From contig CM060733.1 of the NCBI GenBank assembly GCA_030704615.1, positions 16,742,001 to 16,802,000 on the forward strand: a stretch of DNA of 60,000 bases. The letters are read 5' to 3'. The stretch comes from Takakia lepidozioides (Eukaryota; Streptophyta; Takakiopsida; Takakiales; Takakiaceae). The translations under genes were made by a program, and so were the position numbers. Of the stretch, positions 1 through 10,787 are shown one piece after another (position 1 is the stretch's first letter; each line of letters starts with the position of its first letter). The notes under the pieces are model-generated. The model did no database searches. It was not told where the DNA came from and saw only the letters and a program-made list of their open reading frames with translations.

Positions 1-141
1 AACGGATACAAAGCTGGTGGCCCTGATGGCATTGTCAATGAGCTTATCAGGCATGGTGGTGATCTTACGATAGAGACTCTCTCATCCCATCTTTCAAATA
101 ACAAGGCACAGGAATGGCAGCATGCACCGGTGCTCTTCTGA
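1..141 (+). pseudogene. LINE reverse transcriptase fragment
   Basis: The frame is open from the first base and ends in TGA at 139-141. It contains GPDGIVNELIRHGG, followed some 20 residues later by a W-x-x-A-P-V-L stretch. That pattern matches the fingers region of non-LTR retrotransposon reverse transcriptases (the K-A-P-G-P-D-G-I-x-N-E-L block, then a P-x-x-W block). No palm or catalytic part follows, so this is a truncated piece whose upstream part lies outside the window. The family match is by eye on about 45 residues. Confidence 0.4.
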
Positions 142-897
142 GCGCGCAGGTAGAGGCTATACCCAGGGGCCTGTCTTCCCCTTGCTGTGAACGGGCAGGA
201 GGCCTCACATCATGGAGCAGAGCAAGGAACCAGGGTGGGGAGCTGACATGGGTATCCACTGTGACACCGCCTGGCTCCAGACCATTTCTCATTATGTCTG
301 TGATGCCTCCAGCAGAGCCGAACAATGGTATGGACATACAATTCTCTGCAATGGTTTTTTGGGCTGAAAATTGTGTGCGTAGGAGCTAGTCTAGTCATGC
401 TCCAGATTTTGGTTGCCCAATCCCAACATAATCTACACCCACTTCTGTTGGAGGATTTCACGTTATGATCATGTAATGCTGTAGACGAACGTGGGTGTAA
501 TTGACATCCTTCTCCTCCTTCCATTAGCTCTTCAACATCTCTTCAAATGTATGAACTTGTGTTATCTCTCCTCTTTCCAGTCCATGTTTGGGAAGAAATT
601 TTGTGTGTATATACTTGTGAGAGAGAGACGTGGCTTATTTGGGAGTCCCCGCGAGACACCCTGTTTAAACAAGGCAGACTGACGGACTTTTTGCTTCGCG
701 TATCACGGGGCTCATGCAATTTCAGTGTTCATGTAAGTGCTGGTACAGACATCATGCTAGAAATTCCCAGTGCCATGGCTGTAGCCCAGATGGAACAGAG
801 ATGTAAGAAGACTCCAATTTCATAAGGAGAAAGAGAGAGAGTCTCGTGGAAGTCCCGCAGTATCATTGTGGCTAAAGATCCATGTTTTTGGATGCAG
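142..897. other. Intergenic stretch, no gene recognised
   Basis: Only short overlapping open frames occur on both strands, none with a recognisable domain. A GA-rich run (about 825-845) is the only obvious compositional feature. It separates the LINE fragment from the OSB-like exons. Confidence 0.4.
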
Positions 898-976
898 GCC
901 AAGCAATAAGCATAGGATATCTTTGTCAGGAGTTCATGTCAGATCCTTTGCGATGGTGGGACAACAGGTTGGCAAG
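898..976 (+). CDS. Candidate exon with OSB-type WWDNR motif
   Basis: The frame reads QEFMSDPLRWWDNR and stops at a consensus splice donor (AAG/GTGAGG, GT at 977-978). A plausible acceptor, TGCAG, lies just before 898. The F-x-D-P-x-x-WWDNR block is the start of the PDF motif of plant organellar single-stranded DNA-binding (OSB) proteins. The same motif recurs at 29143-29236 and, degenerate, upstream of the second PPR copy near 10238, so it belongs to a duplicated unit. The exon ends with two leftover bases, whereas the other two copies end on a whole codon. A one-base deletion here is therefore possible. Function as a nucleic-acid-binding segment is inferred. Confidence 0.4.
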
Positions 977-1230
977 GTGAGGCTGTATGAATGGTTAACC
1001 AATCATTTTTAGTTTCTAGGATAGAAAGGACATACTTCTGTGTGCAAAGCTGGTTATATACGTATTTTAGCAGCCTGCACCATGGTTTTAGTTGCTTTGA
1101 TCACTGCAATTAAAATCTATCTGTCACTCTGGCTGGAGTACCTCTAACTTTGGTATCAGTCATTTCTAAGCCTTCCATTTAATTGATGTGGGATATATTT
1201 TGAACCGATACTTGTGTTTGGTGGTTGTAG

Positions 1231-1481
1231 CCTGGTCTATGCGAGGCTGTGGTTGAAGCTATGGCTGCTGAGCCGCCCACTGGTGGTTATCACAGCTTCA
1301 GACATAATTGGAGAAAGGAGTTCCTTGGGAGTTGGTCGAATTGTCCCTGGGTGGAAGCAGAGCCAGCTGCCATGATTCAACATCGAGCACAATCCGGTGA
1401 TGGTTGTTATGTCAATGCACGCCATGGCGTTCCCGTCCAAGAATACATTGGGTATTGTTTAGATGACGATTCAGGTTTAAC
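1231..1481 (+). CDS. Candidate second OSB-like exon upstream of the PPR gene
   Basis: The open frame includes SFRHNWRKEFLGSW and then SNCPWVEAEPAAM. This resembles the second half of an OSB PDF motif (DFKHK, then a W/L-rich stretch and P-W-V). Acceptors TTGTAG before 1231 and CACAG before 1296 are both possible. A strong donor, AAC/GTGAGT, has its GT at 1482-1483. Joining 1481 to 1654 keeps the frame and adds the PPR start methionine as an internal residue. Read unspliced, the frame stops at TGA 1483-1485, so a separate OSB-like gene end is the alternative. A diverged copy lies at 10426-10617 upstream of the second PPR gene. Confidence 0.4.
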
Positions 1482-1653
1482 GTGAGTAGATGTGCTTGGT
1501 ACAGATTATGCTCAATGACCATTTCTCACTAGTTTTATAACTGTAATTATGCGGCAAAGGCCCTCATCAATACATATTTCTTGAAAGCATCTAGGTGTAT
1601 AATACAATTTGCACTTGAGGTTGAAGGTTTGATTTAGAGTTTGAGTCATGCAG
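1482..1653 (+). other. Candidate intron just upstream of the PPR coding exon
   Basis: It has GTGAGT at the 5' end and TCATGCAG at the 3' end, 172 bases. The acceptor block TTTGAGTCATGCAGGATGGC is conserved before the second PPR copy (10775-10794), while the donor there is changed to CGAGTAG. It is either a 5'-UTR intron or an intron inside a longer fused coding sequence. Confidence 0.4.
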
Positions 1654-1654
1654 G

Positions 1655-4600
1655 ATGGCAGGATTGAATGAGGCGGAGATGTTTCTGGGACAAGAGACTG
1701 GCGGCAGGGGTAGTTCCCTCTCTGGCACTTGTCAGTATGTTAGGACACTATGTAAGGCAGGACGACTGAAAGATGTGCTGCACATTTTGAGCCAACAAGG
1801 CATTCGAGCAGACTGGAATACATATGTCGTTCTCTTGCAGGAATGTATAAACATGAAAAACCTAGCACAAGGGAAGCAGGTGCATGCCCACATTATCCAA
1901 AGTGGATGCAAGCCAAAAGTATATCTGCTCAATACACTTGTCAACATGTATGTCAAGTGCGGTAGCTTGGTGGATGCACGTCAAGTGTTTGACAAAATGC
2001 CTGAACGAGATTTGCTTACATGGACTATGATGATGGCAGGCTATGCCAAGCATGGGCATGCTCAGGATGCCTTCAAAATCTACGAGCAAATGCAATGGGA
2101 AAGGGTGACCCCTGACAGGATCACCTTCATCTGTGGTCTCAAAGCATGTGCCACCCTAGGAGACCTGGAAAAGGGCAAAAGGATCCATGGTGACATCATC
2201 AAAGCTGGAATAAAGTCATATGTAAACCTGGAGAATAGCCTTGTGGACATGTATGCCAAATGCGGGATCATGAAGGATGCGCAGCAAGTGTTTGATAATA
2301 TGGCTAAGCGAGATGTGGTTTCATGGAGTGCCATGATTGCAGGATATGCTCAGCATGGGTGTGGTAGGGAAGCTTTGAAGGTCTACGAGCAAATGCAACA
2401 GGAAGGGATGATGCCAAACAGGGTCACATTCATTTGCGTTCTCAATGCATGTGCTAGCTTAGGAGATTTGGAGAAGGGCAAGCAGGTCCATGCTGACATC
2501 ATCAAAGCTGGAATTATGTCATATATTAATTTGGAGAATACTCTTGTTGACATGTATGCAAAATGCGCAAGCATGAAAGATGCCCAGCAAGTGTTTGATA
2601 ATATGGCTACACGAGATGTGGTCTCGTGGAGTGCATTGATAGCAGGATATGCTCGTCATGGGTTTGGGAGGGAGGCTTTCCAGATGTACAGGCAAATGCA
2701 ACAAGCAGGGGTGAGACCCAACACAGTCACATTTCTTTGTGTTCTCAATGCGTGTTCCAGCCTAGGAGCCCTGGAAAAGGGCAAAGAGGTGCATGCTGAC
2801 ACCATGAAAGCTGGAATTGCGTCCTATATCAATTTGGAGAATAGCCTTATCGACATGTATGCAAAATGCGGCAGCATGAAGGAGGCGCATCAAGTGTTCG
2901 ACAGTATGGCTGAACGAGATGTGGTCTCGTGGAGTTCGTTGATAGCAGGATATGCTCAGCATGGGGATGCTATGGAAGCTTTCAAGATCTATGAGAAAAT
3001 GCAACAGGATGGGGTGACGCCCGACAGGGTCACATTCACTTGTATTCTCAATGCATGCGCCAGCCTCAGAGCTCTGGAAAAAGGGAAACAGGTCCATGAT
3101 GACATCCGCAAATCTAGGATCGTGCCAGATATTATCCTGGAGAATACCCTTGTTGACATGTATGCAAAATGCAGGGGCATGAAGGATGCTCGTCTAGTGT
3201 TTGACAATATGACACAACATGATGTGGTTTCATGGACGACCATGATTGCAGCATATGCTCAGCATGAGTATGGCAGGGAGGCTGTTGAGATGTATGAACA
3301 AATGCAACAGAAAGGGCTAAGGCCCGACAGGGTCACATTCACTTGTGTTCTCAATGCATGTGCCAGCCTAGGAGCCTTGGAGAAGGGCAAAGAGGTCCAT
3401 GCTGACATCATTAAATCTGGAATTGCATGCTACATAAATTTGGAGACTGCGCTTGTGGACATGTATGCGAAATGTGGGAGCATAAAGGATGCGCGTCAAG
3501 CTTTTGACAATATGGCTAAACGAGATATAGTATCATGGAACACCATGATCGCAGGGTATGCTCAACATGGATGTGGCAGGGAGGCTTTCGAGATATATGA
3601 GAGATTGCAGCAAGACAGGATGACTCCTAACAGGGTCACCTTCTCTTGTATGCTCAATGCGTGTGCCAGCCTAGGAGCCCTGGAGAAGGGCAAGCAGGTT
3701 CACGCTGACATCAGCAAAAGTGGAATTGTGTGGGATATCATTTTGGATAACAGCCTTGTTGACATGTATGCCAAATGTGGGAGCATAAGGGATGCGCGTC
3801 AAGTGTTTGACAGTATGGCCCAACGAGACGTGGTTTCATGGAATGCCATGCTCACAGGATATGCAAGGCATGCGTGTGGTGGGGAAGTGTGGGAGGTCTA
3901 TGAGCAAATGCGGCAGGAACAAGTGATGCCTGACAAGGTCACCTTCATTTGCCTTCTCAATGCATGTGCCAGCCTAGGAACCCTGGAAAACGGCAAAGAG
4001 ACCCATGCCGAAATCATCAAATCTGGAATTAAGTCGGTTCCATACTTAGACACTGCCCTTGTCGACATGTATGCCAAATGCGGGAGCATACAGGATGCAC
4101 GGAAAGTGTTCGACGGTATGGTTAAACAAGATGTGGTCTCATGGAACGCCATGATAGCAGGTTATGCTCAACATGGGTTTGGTAGGGAGGCTTTGGAGAT
4201 TTATGAGGAAATGCAACGGGAAGGGGTGATGCCTGACAGGGTCACGCTTACTTGTGCTCTCAATGCGTGTTCCAGCCTTGGAGCCCTGGAAAAGGGCAAG
4301 CAGGTCCATGCTGAAATCAGCAAAAATGGGATCATGCCAGATATGATTTTGGATAACAGTCTTGTTGACATGTATGCCAAATGCGGGAGCATAAAGGATG
4401 CACATCAAGTGTTTGACACTCTGGGTCAACGAGATGTCGTCTCATGGAACGCCATGATCGCGGGCTACGCTTGTCAGGGGTTTGGTAGGGAGGCCCTCCT
4501 AGTATTTGAACAAATGCAAAAGGAAGGGTTGAAGCCGGATACTATCACCTTTATATCTCTTCTATCGGCATGTAGCCATGGGGGCCTAGTGGAAGAAGGC

Positions 4601-5359
4601 TGTCACTACTTTGATTCCATGAGTGGAGATCATGGCCTCAATCCTTCTGTGGAGCATTTTGGCTGCATTGTGGACCTTCTTGGCCGCGCAGGCCGATTGG
4701 TGGAAGCAGGGGACTTCATTAACAAAATGCCAATTGAACCAGATGTTCGGGTGTGGGGTACTTTGCTTGGTGCCTGCAGAGTCCATGGAGATGTGGAGCT
4801 AGCAGAATGTGTAGCAAAAATCGTACTCCAGAAGGATCCACAGGATGCTGCATCTTATGTGCTCCTGTCAAACATCTATGCTGCGGCAGGGAGGTGGGAT
4901 GATAAAGCAAAGGTGAGAAAAATGATGGAAGACAGAGGTGTCAGCAAGGAGCCAGGGCACAGCTGCATCGAGGTCAACAACCTTGTGCATACGTTTGTTG
5001 CGGAAGATAAATGGCATCCTCAACTTGAGGAAATCCATGCTGAGCTGAATAGATTGTCTGAGCAGATGAAGGGGGCAGGGTACGTACCTGACACACGCTT
5101 TGTATTACACGATTTGGAAAAGGACCAAAAGGAATTTTCTCTGTGCCACCACAGTGAAAGATTGGCTATTGCTTTTGGGCTCATCAGCACACCCCATGGG
5201 GCTCCTATCCGCATCATCAAGAACCTTCGGGTATGTGGTGACTGCCACACCGCCACCAAGTTTATCGCGAAGATTGTGGGTCGAGCAGTTGTGGTTCGGG
5301 ATGCCAATCGCTTTCACCACTTCCAGGATGGGGTCTGTTCCTGTGGAGATTACTGGTGA
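1655..5359 (+). CDS. PLS-class PPR protein with E and DYW domains, probable C-to-U RNA editing factor
   Basis: The product is 1234 residues and uninterrupted. Residues about 25-1000 are PPR motifs in roughly 101-residue P-L-S triplets. The V/I-DMYAKC helix occurs nine times, most often followed by VFDxM and VVSW. An E region with the PG box KEPGHSC starts near residue 1098. The C-terminus is a complete DYW deaminase: H1166-S-E1168 and C1194-x2-C1197 are the zinc and catalytic residues, and the protein ends in CGDYW. Known family members bind organelle transcripts one base per repeat and deaminate a target C. The N-terminus after this ATG ([10 protein letters not shown]) is acidic and does not look like a transit peptide, so the real start may be in upstream exons. 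The array is longer than usual for angiosperm relatives. A broken paralogue lies at 10788-13540. Confidence 0.93.
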   Translation: MAGLNEAEMFLGQETGGRGSSLSGTCQYVRTLCKAGRLKDVLHILSQQGIRADWNTYVVLLQECINMKNLAQGKQVHAHIIQSGCKPKVYLLNTLVNMYVKCGSLVDARQVFDKMPERDLLTWTMMMAGYAKHGHAQDAFKIYEQMQWERVTPDRITFICGLKACATLGDLEKGKRIHGDIIKAGIKSYVNLENSLVDMYAKCGIMKDAQQVFDNMAKRDVVSWSAMIAGYAQHGCGREALKVYEQMQQEGMMPNRVTFICVLNACASLGDLEKGKQVHADIIKAGIMSYINLENTLVDMYAKCASMKDAQQVFDNMATRDVVSWSALIAGYARHGFGREAFQMYRQMQQAGVRPNTVTFLCVLNACSSLGALEKGKEVHADTMKAGIASYINLENSLIDMYAKCGSMKEAHQVFDSMAERDVVSWSSLIAGYAQHGDAMEAFKIYEKMQQDGVTPDRVTFTCILNACASLRALEKGKQVHDDIRKSRIVPDIILENTLVDMYAKCRGMKDARLVFDNMTQHDVVSWTTMIAAYAQHEYGREAVEMYEQMQQKGLRPDRVTFTCVLNACASLGALEKGKEVHADIIKSGIACYINLETALVDMYAKCGSIKDARQAFDNMAKRDIVSWNTMIAGYAQHGCGREAFEIYERLQQDRMTPNRVTFSCMLNACASLGALEKGKQVHADISKSGIVWDIILDNSLVDMYAKCGSIRDARQVFDSMAQRDVVSWNAMLTGYARHACGGEVWEVYEQMRQEQVMPDKVTFICLLNACASLGTLENGKETHAEIIKSGIKSVPYLDTALVDMYAKCGSIQDARKVFDGMVKQDVVSWNAMIAGYAQHGFGREALEIYEEMQREGVMPDRVTLTCALNACSSLGALEKGKQVHAEISKNGIMPDMILDNSLVDMYAKCGSIKDAHQVFDTLGQRDVVSWNAMIAGYACQGFGREALLVFEQMQKEGLKPDTITFISLLSACSHGGLVEEGCHYFDSMSGDHGLNPSVEHFGCIVDLLGRAGRLVEAGDFINKMPIEPDVRVWGTLLGACRVHGDVELAECVAKIVLQKDPQDAASYVLLSNIYAAAGRWDDKAKVRKMMEDRGVSKEPGHSCIEVNNLVHTFVAEDKWHPQLEEIHAELNRLSEQMKGAGYVPDTRFVLHDLEKDQKEFSLCHHSERLAIAFGLISTPHGAPIRIIKNLRVCGDCHTATKFIAKIVGRAVVVRDANRFHHFQDGVCSCGDYW
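1960..4510 (+). repeat. Internal 303-bp tandem repeats encoding PPR triplets
   Basis: Within the PPR gene, similar blocks recur about every 303 bases, one per P-L-S triplet. Phrases such as GACATGTATGCxAAATG and GAGCCCTGGAAAAGGGCAA reappear almost unchanged. Neighbouring units are closer to each other than typical PPR motifs, suggesting recent array growth by unequal exchange. Confidence 0.8.
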
Positions 5360-7119
5360 CACAGTGCGCCCCGTCAAACGTGAGGGTGCAAGGTCATAAT
5401 CTCTCATCAGTTTTTTGTAGCAAAGAGTTAGCAGAAAAGAATCAATGTATCATTGAATGGGAGATTGACTACTACCCTCTTGGTGGGCCTTCCCGATGGT
5501 GATGATCGGCATTCAATCATCATTGAGAAGCAACGGTGATCTCCGGGAAAACCTTATTGAAGAGGAATAATCAACAGATTGCAGGGAACACTATGTGCAA
5601 AGAAAATCAAGGAATGTATGTTGATTTTCGAGCTTCAGTGATTGAGACAAAGTAGAGTTTACTGAGGATGGACTTAGGAGAGGATCTTTCCCTCGTAAAG
5701 GAGAGATCAACGAGATCTCGAGATCTGCCACATAGTATGGGCTCTGAGGCATTCGCATACTGGAGGGAGAACATAGATTTAGAAGAGGGGTAAGAAATGG
5801 GCAGAATGAAGAGAACGACAGTTAGAATAGAGAAGGGCAACCAAATTCCAGATGCGAGAGATAGAGAAGGATGTGCCATGTGATAGAAAAGAACTGGAAA
5901 ATCGTGTGTGTGAATGAAACTTGATGGAGGAATTTTCACACCAGGAAAGATGTGTCTGTACCGCGGTCTTCTGGTCCATTTTAGATAGAATGTTGGAATC
6001 TGAATAGAGAAGCGTCCATTCTGGTTGTTTTGCTGTTCTGTTCATGCATACTAGGATCTCATAGAGGAGTAGGGAAGTCGTGTGTGTGAGGGCAGCAAGA
6101 AGAGTGAGTTTAATTGATGAAGTGAAGCTGCACCAGTAACTGAGCACATGGCCCTTTTCTGCTCCTCTTATGCATTAGGGATTGCAAATTCTGTTAAGAT
6201 AAGGGATCTGCTATGTATGCCAGGGATTCCGGTGATGACACTCTGCTCTGAATGACCAACAGGACCTGCGAACTGCATTGCATTGTACATGTAGAATAGC
6301 ATATAGTAAACCACAGGTTCCTGCTCACAGTTGTATCTCTCGTGAGAAGTGAACAATCAAAGAGTGGGTGAGAGCTGAAGAAATCGTATGTTGCATTTGG
6401 AAAGGACTCTCACCTGCATAACTAATCCTGGAATTCATGTGATGTGTGACTGGGATATGGGCAGAGGAACAACACCTTGGTGGCATGTGCAATTACAGAA
6501 TCAATAGAGGATTAGGGAGGATGAAGTAGACAAGTATTTCTGGTATCCCTACCTACATCTTCTCTTCCGCTGCGGTGTAGGTAAGGGCATTAGTGCTCTG
6601 GTCATGAATGGTTAGTGAAGTAGACAAGTAGGGTTTGAGCCCTTTCTTTTTCACACTACACGTATTTGTGTTTAGAACTTTCAAGTTTTATCAACAGCTT
6701 GTAGTATGTTCAGGAATGAACTGGAGATAACCAGGCAATGTGTTTTTCATGCAAGGGGATGTACCGACATAATCATGTGCGTATTGAAGCTTAACCTCTT
6801 TGATCAGTCCTAGAAGGACTGCTAAAATCTGCTCCAGCACTCGAGAAATAAAAAAGTTCACAAGATTTAAAGATATGATTCTTCCATATGGAAGAAATTC
6901 TAAATAGGACAGATGTCTCACAGCGATAAAAGCTGCTACTACTACTGCACAAAACGGTCACCTATCTTAAAGTTTTCACAGAACTTCCGATCTGCAGTAT
7001 AAAGGTCTTCTGCTTTGATGTCTTCAACTGCAAGTTTCACGCTGTGCATCCATTTGACAAAAGTGAAGGAAAAAATAGTTCTTTGTGGCGATTGAGAAGA
7101 ATGGATCAAGTGAGAGTCC
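5360..7119. other. Intergenic, no gene recognised
   Basis: It begins with the 3' flank of the PPR gene. Small open frames exist on both strands but none carries a recognisable domain. No tRNA, repeat unit or long tandem structure was seen. Confidence 0.4.
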
Positions 7120-8690
7120 CTGTAAGTGTTCCTTATCGCCCAAAGGATGATCTACATGTCGAGATTGTGTATGTTGATAATTGTCTAAAGTAGCTAGAAG
7201 TAGTGTCAAATGGGCGAATTAGGGAACGATGGCTACAGAGATGCGTGAGCAACTCTATTGGAGCTTGGGGCAAGCATTTACCTGGTGTGCAAGCCCAAGA
7301 ATTGAGGAGGAGGCAGATCCTACATCTGCACAATCATATGAAGATCTTGCACATAGGAAATGTATTGTTGTAGTTGAGCTGGGTGTCACCCTCAGAAGGG
7401 GTTGGTGAGTCAATTTGCAACCTTGAAGGCCACTGCCCTACAGACGAATGATCTCATTTCAGAGAGGAGGGCAGAGGTGAAGGAGATGAAGGAGGCCACG
7501 AAGAGGCAAGAAGAGAGGGATGCAAGTATTAAAACAAGAGTTGGGGCATTGGAAGTCCAGCTGGAAGACTGCAACTATCACAGGGAATTGTAGGATAAGC
7601 AACTTGAAAATGCGCAGGCGCATTTTGATGAGCTCACGAGGTTTTTGAGGAGGGAGATTGAGTTGGGGAGCAAGGTTAGGAAGAGGGTTGCCTTGACAGT
7701 GGCAAGGAGGAGTGTGGAAAAAACATGTACTTTCAGTGAGACGGACTGAGAAAGGGTAGGCATCCGCACTTTGAAAGTGAAGGAATTATTGGTGGATGGG
7801 CTTTTCAGCAATAGAACCCACCAACTCTTCGGCTGGAATGTTGTGGATGGACTCGTTGAACTCGAAAAACCCATCCACCAACAAGTTCTTCACCTTCAAA
7901 GTGCGGATGCCTACCCTTTCCTAGTCCGCCTCACTGAAAATACCAAAGAAAGTCCTCTACGCTTCCTTCTCCCTCTTCCTCCTTCCACATGCTTTTTCCA
8001 CACTCCTTCTTACCACTGTGAAGGCAACCCTCTTCCTAACCTTGCTCCCCTAACCTTCCTAACATTAATTGTGGTTTCTGGATTTGTTCCTCTCTCATGT
8101 TTTCTTCCATTTGTCCCATAAGCTCTATGAGCTTTCCGCGGACGTTATAAAGCACCATTTCATTTCATTTCCCCAACTCAATCCCCCTTCTCAAAAACCT
8201 CCTAAGCTCATCAAAATGCGCCTTCGTATCTTCAAGTCGCTTATCCTACAATTCCCTGTGATAGTTGCAATCTTCAAGCTAGACTTCCAATGCCTTTAAT
8301 ACTTGCATCCCTCTTGCCTTCTCGTGACCTCTTTCGTCTCCTTCTCTCCCCTCCTCTCTGAAATGAGATCATTCGTCTGTAAGACAGTGGCCTTCAAGGT
8401 TGCAACCTGACTCACAAACCCCTTCTGAGGGTGACCCAACTCAACTACAACAATACATTTCCCATGTGCAAGATCTTCATATGATTGTGCACACTCATGG
8501 ATCTGTCTCCCCCTTAACTCTTGGGCTTACACACCATGTAAATGCTCACCTCAAGCTCCAATAGAGTCACTCACGCATCTCTGTAGCCATCGCTACGTAA
8601 TTCGTCCATTTGGCTCCAGTTGCTTTAGACGCTCATCAACATACACAATCTTGACATGTATATCGTCCTTTGGACGATAAGGATTAATAT
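7120..8690. repeat. Long inverted repeat (foldback) with a short loop
   Basis: The left arm (about 7120-7805) reappears as reverse complement in the right arm (about 7865-8690), leaving a loop of roughly 60 bases. For example, the sequence around GTGGATGGGCTTTT at 7793 pairs with AAAACCCATCCAC at 7866, and TGAGATCATTCGTC at 8359 pairs with GACGAATGATCTCA at 7443. Similarity is high but indels are present. The right arm, read on the minus strand (8802-8593), encodes YRPKDDIHVKIVYVDERLK, and the left arm encodes a decayed version of it, so the arms look like copies of one exon of an unrecognised gene. A transcript would form a very long hairpin. Confidence 0.8.
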
Positions 8691-8802
8691 CAATACTATC
8701 AAGAACATCCTTGCGACCCACCTCTGCTTCCCATAGATCCACCTCTATTTCTGCCACCCCCACCTCAGCTTTTCGTGTTTTTAAGCATCGCTGAACCTGC
8801 AC
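8593..8802 (-). pseudogene. Unrecognised coding fragment in the inverted repeat
   Basis: A 69-residue minus-strand frame contains ID-INPYRPKDDIHVKIVYVD and ends at the start of the conserved block shared with the left arm (about 7120-7230, where the frame is interrupted). Further along, the minus strand can encode a charged, coiled-coil-like stretch matching the 7402-7593 open frame of the left arm (V-S-Q-x-A-T-L-K-A-T, then L-Q-T-N-D-L-I-S-E-R-R). Conservation of peptides in both arms suggests a captured gene piece. No family recognised. Confidence 0.3.
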
Positions 8803-8820
8803 ATCCGGTCAACTACTCTA

Positions 8821-10230
8821 CATAAGACAACTTTTGGTTACCCAAAGCAGTATCATATGTTAATGTGAGTACTCGTTGGAGAAAAACACTAAAATCGAGT
8901 AAGTGTATACACATACTACTCTTCTTAAAAACAACGAGTGGTGAAAACTGATTATTCTACTCACCTTTATGGTAAACTCGATGAGTGTGGGCCTGCACTA
9001 TCTGCCACCCCAAACATACGAACATATCAAAATGTCTCCTTTAAAGCCATACGAAGTCAGTCCTGACATACTTATAGGGACTCTCACTTGATATCGATAT
9101 CCTTAGCCAGCTTCACTCTCAACGTTCTTTCTATCCTAGTAGCTAAAAATGATTGGTCACAACAGAAAACCTCACCTTACCAGACCACGGTGAAGGATAT
9201 GCCGAACTCCTGCAAAAGCCACGCTTACTGCTTGGCCTAAATGAAACTACATAGAACATCGTCATTATCAGCTCCTAATTGTCGCGTGTTTTCTGCTGTG
9301 GAATGAACTTGGTGTGTCTCTTTCCAACAACAAAAAACAAAAGCGCCGGGTGAAGGGTCGCGACCAAAAGGCCAAGGACATGTTTCTTGGGTCCAAAACC
9401 AAGGAAGTTTTGTCCAAGATATTCGGACAGCGTGCATCTCACATTTTGGGATTGTCTTGCGGTCATCGGATTCATTACATCCTTCACCCATTTGGTCCTT
9501 TCTCTCAAGCGAGTACAACGAAGCTGATTTGTGGATTGTGGGTGACAGCTTGCAAACTTGGATTGCAGCGCACTCCGCTGCTATCCTGAGAGCTGCCCTG
9601 TTCTCTCCTGTGCAGTGAATGGGCGACAGCCTAATTATGCAGCAGATTATCGGGCCAGCTATGGATGGAGCTGAAATTAGTATCCAGCTTGGGAATGCCG
9701 GAGCCTAGACCGGTGCGAGTGATGGCTACACACCTTTATACGGAAGAAAGATACAAACACACGATTCTTTGTTTACTTTTCGCAAGATAAATTGGTCGAA
9801 GAGGTGCAAGCAGGATTGAAATTGACAACCAGGCCGTTCAGCTCCTCCCTCAATATCGGCTGTAGCATCTGAAATTTCTCTCTACTCTCCATATTTTAAA
9901 GGAGATAGAGACAGGTTATAGCGCCTCTGGGATTTCCTGATTTTAATATTCGACTCGTTTTTCTTGGCCCGGGGTGAAGAGTTATGTCATGGCTCGCAGC
10001 GGAAAATCCTGCTGCTGGTTTCAAGGTGTGGAAGCATTTTGAGCTCGCTTCTCAATTTTTAGGACCCGTCATCACAGATAGACAGGTGGTGTTAAGATAG
10101 CTGCTGAGAATGTACGTTCAAGTACTGGCACTCCCAGTCCTGGATGGAGACTGGGGCAATCAGAAGGTGGAAAAATTCTCATGTCCTTATAATTCTTGCA
10201 CAAAAAGCAAAGAATGGCTCTTCTTCTCAT
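8821..10230. other. Intergenic, no gene recognised
   Basis: It holds two overlapping open frames on opposite strands (9237-9518 minus, 9314-9589 plus) with no recognisable domain and no conserved start context. Nothing else was identified. Confidence 0.35.
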
Positions 10231-10231
10231 A

Positions 10232-10617
10232 ACCTTCACAGTGGTGGGACAACAGCTTTCATAAGGTGTGGCTTTGTTCATTGTATGTAAAAGATTTTGT
10301 CTGAGGATTGTTTGTTGATTGCAGTTGGCATGATGTTCTTTTGTAAACTGGATTGCATCTCTAGATGAGATTATTGCTCTTCATCAGGAAAAAGCAGCAA
10401 AAGGGGTTCATAATGCTGCCATCAGTTGGATTTTCAATTGGATTTTGAGAGTTGGTTAAACCCTCCTTGGGTGAAAGCAGACCTAGCTGCCATGATACAT
10501 GGTCAAGCACACAATCTGGCAATGGTTTTTATGTTAATGTACGCCATGGCATTGGAGCCCAAGAATACATCGGGTATTCTCCTGACGAGGATTCAAATGT
10601 CTACCACGAGTAGATAG
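10232..10617 (+). pseudogene. Decayed OSB-like exons of the duplicated unit
   Basis: GTGGTGGGACAAC near 10239 encodes a WWDN remnant followed by a donor-like AAG/GTGTGG. At 10426-10500 the frame encodes FESWLNPPWVKADLAAM, matching FLGSWSNCPWVEAEPAAM of the first copy. After a frameshift, GNGFYVNVRHGIGAQEYIGY matches GDGCYVNARHGVPVQEYIGY. The splice donor seen at 1482 is changed here to CGAGTAG. The block duplicates the region upstream of the first PPR gene and is no longer a working exon set. Confidence 0.45.
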
Positions 10618-10787
10618 AATTGTTACAGTTCACTCTCAAGAGTATGTGACTCAGTAGTCTTTGTACCCCTCCATGTATCTAGCAGGGGGCCTGTCCTAGC
10701 GAAGAGATGTTTCCTTGAAGAATCTTGTTGTATGTCATCTAAGTTTGAAATTGGAGGTCTGTAATTAAGAGTTTTGAGTCATGCAGG

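Noticed and set aside
1732-5407. Regularly spaced minus-strand open frames of about 63-111 codons under the PPR gene
   Set aside because: They recur every 303 bases because they are antisense reflections of the PPR triplets; their translations carry no independent domain.
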